Both the position numbers and the translations under genes were made by a program. From Aedes albopictus (Eukaryota > Arthropoda > Insecta > Diptera > Culicidae), in NCBI RefSeq assembly GCF_035046485.1, contig NC_085136.1, positions 80,369,734-80,433,733 of the forward strand: a stretch of DNA of 64,000 nucleotides. Reading direction: 5' to 3'. The notes beneath the pieces are model-generated. The model saw nothing but the letters and a program-made list of their open reading frames with translations. It was not told the origin of the DNA and searched no databases. Positions 57,376 to 64,000 of this stretch are shown here, in pieces. Every line of letters begins with the position of its first letter. Position 1 is the first letter of the stretch.

Positions 57376-58512
57376 AAAGAGTTGGAACAGACGACGTTCG
57401 GCTGGATCGGAGGCTTTCAGGACAGCTCGCAAGGCCTACCAGAAAGCTCTTCGGTTTGCTAAACGATCCGGCTGGAAAAACCTTTGTACAAATGTTTCCA
57501 GTTTGAGTGGAGTCAGCCGGTTTAACAAAATCCTTGCGAAATCTAAGGATTTCCGAGTGAACGAACTTCGTTTACCAAATGGCGATCTGACTTCCTCTGA
57601 TGAGGAAGTACTGGAATGCTTGTTCAGCACACACTTCCCTGAATGTGTGGATATTACATCTTCGGATTAACCTGACGTCTTTTCTTGTAGTTATGATTCC
57701 CTGGAATCGGATCGGAGTATTGTAACTATAGAATCGATTGAGTGGGCACTTAATAGCTTTGCTCCTTTCAAATCTCCTGGGGCAGATGGGATTTATCCTA
57801 TTTTGCTTCAGAAGGGATATGATTATTTCAAACATGTTTTGAAAAAATACTTGTTTGCAGTTTTGCTACAGGGTATATTCCCAAATCTTGGCGGGATATT
57901 ACTGTGAAGTTCATTCCGAAAGTGGGTCGTGTGTTGTATGAAGAAGCAAAGAGTTTCAGACCTATCAGTTTGACCTCTTTTCTTCTGAAATGTTTAGAAC
58001 GCATTGTGGATCATCACATTCGTCATGTTCATCTGGCCAACGTGCCTCTTCATGTGAACCAACATACCTACCATTCTGGTAAGACCACTGTGACTCTTTT
58101 ACACAAGGTTGTTTATGACATCGAGAAAGCATTCGCTCAAAAGCAATCCTGCTTGGCTGTTCACTTAGATATCGAGGATGCCTTTGACAACGTGCCTTTC
58201 GATGCCATAGTGGAAGCCGCACGGGGTCATGGTATAACTCCAATGATTTCCAATTGGATTCACCAAATGCTCAAAAACCGACATCTCTTCTCGACATTGC
58301 GTCTTGCAGGGATTTGGAAATTGAGTGTTTGTGGATGCCCCCAAGGGGGAGTCTTGCCACCGCTTTTGTGGAATCTCGTAGCAGATACGCTATTGAGGCA
58401 ACTCAATAATAGCGGTTTTCCTACTTATGGTTTTGCTGACGACTACCTAGCTATGTTAGTTGGTATGTGTATCACCACCCTTTTCGACCTGATGCAAGCG
58501 CCCTTCGGGTAG
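57376..58512 (+). pseudogene. non-LTR retrotransposon reverse transcriptase domain
   Basis: After a linker (AFRTARKAYQKALRFAKRSG, about 57410-57470) come APFKSPGADGIYP (about 57765), SFRPISLTSFLLKCLERI (about 57955), HLDIEDAFDNVPF with the first catalytic Asp (about 58160), CGCPQGGVLPPLLWNLV (about 58330) and YGFADDYLAML with the Asp pair (about 58430). The palm motifs are intact, but a stop near 57670 and shifts near 57890 and 58480 break the frame. Confidence 0.85.
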
Positions 58513-60257
58513 TTGAGGGTTGGTGTCGCCAATATGGCATTTCGATTAATCCGAGTAAAACATCTATTATTCTTTTTACGGAAAGGCGAAACCGTAATGG
58601 TGTTCGACCTTTACGTCTTTTTGATTCTGAAATCGATGTGACTGAACAGGTAAAGTACGTTGGCATCATTCTTGATTCCAAGCTTTCCTGGACACCTCAC
58701 ATTGAGTTCAGAATCGAGAAAGCTTGTATGGCCTTCGGGCAATGCCGTCGAACCTTTGGTACAACTTGGGGTCTAAAACTCAAGTACATCAAATGGATCT
58801 ACACAACTGTTGTTCGGCCAATATTGGTTTATGGATGTCTTGTGTGGTGGCAAAAGGGCGAAATGAGAACGGTCCAATCAAAGTTAGGCCATCTTCAAAG
58901 GATGTGCTTAATGGCGATGTCTGGAGCGTTCTCTTCAACTCCCACGGCAGCGCTCGAAGTTCTCCTTGACGTTGCTCCACTACACATTCATCTCAAACAA
59001 GAAGCACTTTCTTGCACTTACCGCCTATGGGTACTCGGTTTACTAGAGGAAACTCCTGTGAACCGCAGTTCAACACACACCTCGTTGTTTCCACTTTTGG
59101 TGAATTGGGACAAAGTTGTCCTTGCTCTAAGTGATCTTACAATTGCTTGTAATTTTCCATATAGGACATTTTCCACGAAATTCCCTTCCCGGGAAGAGTG
59201 GACATCTGGTTATCTGGAGAGAAGTATTTCAGACGGCATCGTATGTTACACTGATGGCTCCCTTCTCGAAGGTCGAGCAGGTGCTGGTGTTTATTCTCGT
59301 GAGCTAAGGCTGTATCAGTCTTATTCACTTGGCAGACACTGCTCCGTTTTTCAGGCCGAAATCTTTGCTCTTATGTGCGGAGTGCAATCAGCACTTCAGC
59401 AGCACGTAATGGGCAAAGTAATATACTTCTGTTCAGATAGCCAGGCTGCTATTAAAGCACTTGCTTCGGCCAACTCCAGGTCGAAGATAGTTATCGCTTG
59501 TCGAACTCAAATTGAGGAGCTGAATTCAGCAAACGCTGTTCACCTTGTATGGGTACCTGGCCATTCTTCCATCGCTGGAAATGAATTGGCTGATGAGTTA
59601 GCTCGCACTGGAGCATCACATGACTTCATTATCTCTGAATCAGCTATTCCGATATCGAAGTGTTGGGTAAAGCTTCAGATTCACACCTGGGCTGCCACTC
59701 AACACAGACAATACTGGAATAGTTTGGAGTCATGTCTTCAAACCAAATTGTATTGTACTGAGCCATCTCTAAGGGTGGCTAAGTATCTTACAAATCTGTC
59801 AAAGCAGAATTGCAGCATTCTGGGCAAAGCATTATTGACTGGCCACTGCCGACTCAGCTATCGCATGGCAAATATTCAGCAAGCTGATTCATTTGCATGG
59901 GATAGTTGTGAATCCGATTATGGAACTTCGTATCATTTGATATGTAACTGTCTAGTTTTTGCGCAACTGCGTTTCCAGAAACCTGAATCTTCAGGATATT
60001 CTGTTGTTCTTAACCCTGTGGTAAAGAGCTATAGACTCTCTTTCGGTTTATGCGATATTACAGTGCCCTTTTCAGAACACTGTTTGAACCCTTTGTGGTA
60101 CGCTTATGCGTCAGTACCCTCTTCCACGGTATTTTTTCCTATTTCCCTACCTGTCCTTATACCCATCCTTATCCTTATTTCCTTCCTTTTCCTTCAGGTA
60201 GATGATGAAATAGGCTATTATTTTGGCGATGCCACAAATGTCCCAAATGGAGGATAA
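58467..60257 (+). CDS. retrotransposon ORF2 C-terminal part: RT thumb and RNase H (596-codon open frame)
   Basis: This is the longest credible coding frame in the window. It starts in the RT just after the catalytic motif (RQYGISINPSKTSIILFTER, then VKYVGIILDSKLSW) and continues through the thumb (WIYTTVVRPILVYGCLVWW). It then enters a complete-looking RNase H: YTDGS, AEIFAL, SDSQAAIKAL and GHSSIAGNELADELA supply the usual D-E-D-D residues. A CxC..H..C-like end (DSCESDYGTSYHLICNC) follows. RNase H after an APE-type RT places it in the LOA/I group, and Aedes LOA elements such as Lian are the likely relatives. The ATG at 58467 is not a true start. The frame is the rear half of a broken ORF2. 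Confidence 0.85.
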   Translation: MYHHPFRPDASALRVVEGWCRQYGISINPSKTSIILFTERRNRNGVRPLRLFDSEIDVTEQVKYVGIILDSKLSWTPHIEFRIEKACMAFGQCRRTFGTTWGLKLKYIKWIYTTVVRPILVYGCLVWWQKGEMRTVQSKLGHLQRMCLMAMSGAFSSTPTAALEVLLDVAPLHIHLKQEALSCTYRLWVLGLLEETPVNRSSTHTSLFPLLVNWDKVVLALSDLTIACNFPYRTFSTKFPSREEWTSGYLERSISDGIVCYTDGSLLEGRAGAGVYSRELRLYQSYSLGRHCSVFQAEIFALMCGVQSALQQHVMGKVIYFCSDSQAAIKALASANSRSKIVIACRTQIEELNSANAVHLVWVPGHSSIAGNELADELARTGASHDFIISESAIPISKCWVKLQIHTWAATQHRQYWNSLESCLQTKLYCTEPSLRVAKYLTNLSKQNCSILGKALLTGHCRLSYRMANIQQADSFAWDSCESDYGTSYHLICNCLVFAQLRFQKPESSGYSVVLNPVVKSYRLSFGLCDITVPFSEHCLNPLWYAYASVPSSTVFFPISLPVLIPILILISFLFLQVDDEIGYYFGDATNVPNGG

Positions 60258-60345
60258 CGTGCCTCTGGAGCCGGCCTTCTGATACCTGATACCGGCCCAC
60301 TCTGGGTGCATGAAAATTTTGCTTTTTCATACAAATAAAAATAAG
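60258..60345 (+). mobile_element. 3' end of the LOA/I-type element
   Basis: GATGATGAAATAGGC upstream and CGTGCCTCTGGAGCCGGCC, TGATACCTGATACCGG downstream of the stop form a short 3' UTR. AATAAAAATAAG near 60337 may be the tail. Diverged satellite follows at 60400-60540. Confidence 0.45.
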
Positions 60346-61456
60346 CAGAACTTTCATGTGATTAGTGCAGTAAACCATTTTTCAAAAAAAATGTGAATGT
60401 ATGATATTCTTTAAAAAAACGGCTGAAGAAATTTTTGAAGAAATCCGTGTACAATTTTCTGAAAAATCCCTAAAGAAAAGGAATTCGAGAAGAATTATCT
60501 GAATAAATTTATGGGGAATATTCTGGAATGTTCTGGAGTATTTTCCGCAAGGCTCAGTCTTTCAACCGGGACTTCCTTTTTCATTCAAGAATTCTTACCG
60601 AAATTCGTCCAGATATAACCGCAAAAATCTTTCCAAATTATTTTTATCGGGATCATCTCCGACCAATCTTGCTATTTGATGAAAACATTTGCGAAATGAG
60701 GCGATTTGCTTTCGACAACGAATACGTTTTCACCCATCCTCGCTTTATTCAATCAACCTCCCATACGAGTAGCACACGAGCGGACTCAACACTGATCAGC
60801 ATAGTTGACTCTTCCTTTTCGCCGTTGAGCCGTTGCGTTCTAGCCAAGCATCTCTTTTCATCGCTTTCGATGCTTTTCGACAGCTTATCGCGAAGCATCG
60901 TTGGCTGGAAGCTTTATTAGTATGGTATCGGTACATGCGAATGTTGCTTCTGTGTGCGTGTCGAGCGTTCGTGCCGTAGTTTCGCAAACCAACCTATTCG
61001 GTATGGTTCGGCTGTTCGGGCGAGCGTGTGGCGGCACAGTCAGATGTGAGCAAAATCTTTTGTGATTTACATCATGTTCGTTTTGCACCCTCTTTGCTGC
61101 TGGTCATCGCTGATCAGTGCACAGTTCAATCGCACGCGATAAATATACAGTTGATGAGTTGTGATGAGCACTAGTGAGGTGATAATTTGCATCATTGTCT
61201 CCGACAGTCTCGCAGTCTATTCTCCAGAACACAGACCCTGAAAAATTAATTTATAAATTAATGATGCATTCCTGCAAAAATCTCTTATCTAGTTAAACTG
61301 CTGGTAAAAATACGTACATACATATCATGGTTCCCATAGTTAATTTCTTCAGTATTTTTTGCAAAACATTTGTCAGAGCTCCCCTGAAAGTTCCCCAGCA
61401 ACTTAATGCAGCACTTTTAAAGAATTTTCTATGTAGCCACCCAATATTGATATTAA
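60346..61456. other. unassigned; short satellite patch, then mixed sequence
   Basis: 60400-60540 has GGAAT-type words. 60540-61240 is of moderate GC with short open frames on both strands (60528-60920 plus) that I cannot assign. No element ends are seen. Confidence 0.3.
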
Positions 61457-62354
61457 ACTTCACGTACCCGACCATCGACAACTCATTTTCAAAATGCTGG
61501 CATTTCGTCCATTTTCATCAGATTTTCTTGAAGTCGCCCTCAATCGATCATAAATTGGTGCAAGTTTATTATACTCAAGTGGCCATGTAATATCCAGAAC
61601 CATTCCGGAGATATTCCGGATTGTACTGGGGTCAGGGGATGGGGGAGTTGTCTGCTTTGCCGAATCCAAATGACTAAAAGTGATTATTTCGTGTGTTATT
61701 GTGTGTGAGAGGCCTCCGCGGAACCTGTTCCAGGTGTTCCGAAGCAGCCACAACAGATGATACATACTTCAGTCATTTTTTTTCTGTCCCATTCTCTTGA
61801 AAGCATGAAGATTGACACGTCGCACGACATGTTTTGATTGCAAATCAGAAATGTCCTCGATGACGCCCCGTGGAACCCATGCTCGATGTTCCGGGGTGGC
61901 CATATTAGTTGATAGAGACTTCAGTCTATCGTTTCTGACTCAGTCAATCGAAATCATTAAGATTGATAGGCCGCACGTCATGTTTAGGTTGAAAGCCAGA
62001 AGTGTCCCAAATGAGGCCCCGCGGAGCCTGTCACGGAGATCCAGATGGGTCAACTTATTCAAATCTGGTTATCGTAGTTGTGTTTCACTGTTCGCAACAA
62101 AAATTTCGCTGAAAATCAATGGTTCAAACACAATAACACACGAAATAATCACTTGTAGCCATTTTGGCAACTCGCCTGACCCCAGTACAATCCGGAATAT
62201 CCCCGGAATGGTTTCGGATATTGCATGGCCACTTGAGTATAATAAACTAGCACCAATTTATGATCGATTGAGGGTGACTTCAATAACGTCGGTTGAAAAT
62301 TGACGAAATGCCAGCATTTTGAAAATGAGTTGTCGGGGGTCCGGTACGTGAAGG
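61457..62354. mobile_element. TTAA-flanked long foldback element
   Basis: TTAA at 61453-61456 and 62355-62358 bounds inverted arms of about 240 bp: CTTCACGTACC, CGACAACTCATTTTCAAAAT, GATCGATTGAGGG, CCATTCCGG and GTACTGGGGTCAGG. The centre holds two direct, diverged copies of a block with CGCACGACATGTTT / CGCACGTCATGTTT and GTGGAACC / GCGGAGCC (about 61815-62040). The TTAA duplication suggests piggyBac-type mobilisation. There is no transposase. Confidence 0.75.
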
Positions 62355-62730
62355 TTAAAACACATACTTACCATGCATCAATGTGTGGGCTTAATCACAC
62401 AACGTTTAGAAAATATTTTGAAAACAATTTCATATACTTAGGAGCTGAATGATAAAAATTATGAAATTTCATAGCCTTAACACATTTTCACACTGGAAGC
62501 CCATAAACCTACCTTAAAACGAATACTTGGTAGGGTAATTGATCCGATCATGGAGGAGTTAAGCACTGGGTTAATGCTTAAACCACAATTGTATCGCCCC
62601 AAGCAAACTTTTAACATGGATTGAGTTGAAAATAATAAAATCTATCCTTTATCTACGAGAAAATAACAAAATATTGCCACTTTGAGGTTGTTATGAGCAT
62701 TTTATTCGTTTTTATCTGAAAGAACATTGT
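62355..62730. other. unassigned AT-rich sequence
   Basis: Nothing is recognised. Confidence 0.3.
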
Positions 62731-63018
62731 GCTCCTAATGTTGCGGTATTTGTTCCTAATGGTGCGGTATTCCATTGAAATCATATGGGATACCGCAACA
62801 TTAGGAACACTACCGCAACAATAGGAACACAGCAGCAAACACATTTAGGAAAATATTTTTTTAAAGAGGTTTTTGTGCAAATCTTAGGCAAACAAATGGT
62901 GCAATCTCATAATTTAAGCACAATACATCAATTAAAAATATCTTTTGGTAACATTTCAGTCGATAAAGTGCTCAATTGCCATTACCGCAACATTAGGTAC
63001 TACCACAACGATGGGAAC
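62731..63018. repeat. inverted repeats of GTTCCTAATGTTGCGGTA
   Basis: The word CCTAATGTTGCGGTA or a close variant occurs twice forward (62733-62770) and twice reversed (62790-62830), making a hairpin. A further reversed pair lies at 62983-63018. It looks like the ends of a small MITE with duplicated subterminal motifs. Confidence 0.55.
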
Positions 63019-64000
63019 AATTACTCTATTCAAAACCAAATTCATGCTTCGTACATGTTTTTTTTTCTAAAAAATAGTATCCATCACAAACTCCGGTTTG
63101 CACTGAATTTCCTAAAATTTTGAAGACGTTGATGTTTTTAATATCCAATCTCCAATAGACGCCTAAATACTAGCTATGAAAATGCCTCCCTGAAAACAAA
63201 ATTTGATTGAATGCGACTGAGAGCAATTTATGAAAAAGTACAACCTTACAAAACAATTCCTTGGGCACGGACGATTTTGCCATTCATTTAAGAATCTGTA
63301 AATTCCTAAAGAAATCGATAAGATTTTTCTTTGGATTGTGGTGGATGAACCAAAAAATCCTCAAAGAGTTTCAGCTAAATTCCAAATTGTGGGATAGAAA
63401 TTGAAACGGTGTACTATTATAATTACCCAAAAGCATTGGTCATCAACTCCCCCCAAATACCAATCAAAATCGACTCTCTGAATTTCGCAAGGATTGTCTC
63501 TAAGACGCGACGCGACACGGACAAAACACTTATCGTTCTTACAAAACATAAAAGGAATTAAACATTTACCTTTTCGTCGGCCGGTTTCGGGCTAGATATT
63601 GCCCATCTACAGGACGATGTCCAACTGATCACAAAAATAAAAGCAGCTTCGTACGTACTGCCGTACACGTCAGAGAGAGATTAAACTATTTCATCTTTTG
63701 TTTGGTCAATCGGAAGAGGGGCGAATCTCTGGAAGGATTATCGAAAAAATCGCTTGAGGATTTTCTAAAAAAATATTAAAGGATTTGTAAAGTAGACAGC
63801 CATGAGGTCATGAGGTACGAGAGCTCTCGACAATTTAATAGAAATTCCCTGAGAGGGGTCCCAGGGGTACTTCAGGGATTTTCATGGTCGTTTTTGGGTG
63901 TCTCACCTTTTGAAACCCTCTCATAATGCTTCTAAAACGCCTGAAAACTTGCCTGAAACCTCACGTACGTTGGATCTTGAAACTGCACCGTGCTCGCGCT
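63019..64000. other. unassigned, with traces of known repeats
   Basis: 63570-63680 contains TCGGCCGGTTTCGGGCTAGA and CATCTACAGGACGATG, which have the look of a repeat end. 63720-63790 has diverged GGAAT satellite. 63895-63965 has the CTGAAACGCC-type minisatellite words. The contig ends in unassigned sequence. Confidence 0.3.

Overview
The window looks like a draft-assembly piece of a culicine mosquito genome, probably Aedes aegypti or a close relative. The reasons are a tRNA-derived SINE of the Feilai type with a 10-bp target duplication, decayed non-LTR retrotransposons (RTE type, LOA/I type with RNase H, a fragment with an R2-type endonuclease), a BEL/Pao remnant, and many palindromic (foldback) MITEs with TA, TTA, TTAA, 8-bp or 9-bp target duplications. 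A 500-bp run of N (31043-31542) is an assembly gap. I find no convincing intact host protein-coding gene, no CRISPR array, no rRNA gene and no functional tRNA gene.

Layout. 0-10 kb: degenerate GGAATTCC-type repeats, broken by foldbacks, two copies of a tRNA-headed repeat, a (TC)51 microsatellite and an RTE fragment. 10.4-14.9 kb: a cluster of DNA elements, including a 1.8-kb TIR element (10562-12339) that appears to carry a spliced, polyadenylated gene fragment. 15-21.5 kb: R2-type retroelement tail, a TA foldback, RTE reverse transcriptase and a BEL tail. 21.8-23.4 kb: 12-bp satellite. 23.6-25.4 kb: a segment present again in inverted orientation at 38.5-40.6 kb. 26-36 kb: MITEs, a candidate non-coding first exon, and more degenerate satellite. 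36.1-38.4 kb: a nest of elements in which insertions can be ordered. 40.9-50.8 kb: nearly 10 kb of satellite, first a 24-bp form that reverses strand near 42.75 kb, then a 12-bp form. 51-56 kb: a second minisatellite family, MITEs, one candidate exon, a SINE. 56.0-60.35 kb: a long but frameshifted LOA/I-type retrotransposon. 60.4-64 kb: foldbacks and unassigned sequence.

How it fits together. This is a transposon graveyard and satellite region rather than a pathway. The long open frames in the satellites are a by-product of a repeat unit (12 or 24 bp, both multiples of 3) that has no stop codon in any of the six frames. They should not be called proteins. The observations most worth following are the spliced gene fragment inside the TIR element, the strand-switching six-frame-open satellite, and the inverted duplicated segment, one copy of which holds two clean insertions that the other lacks.
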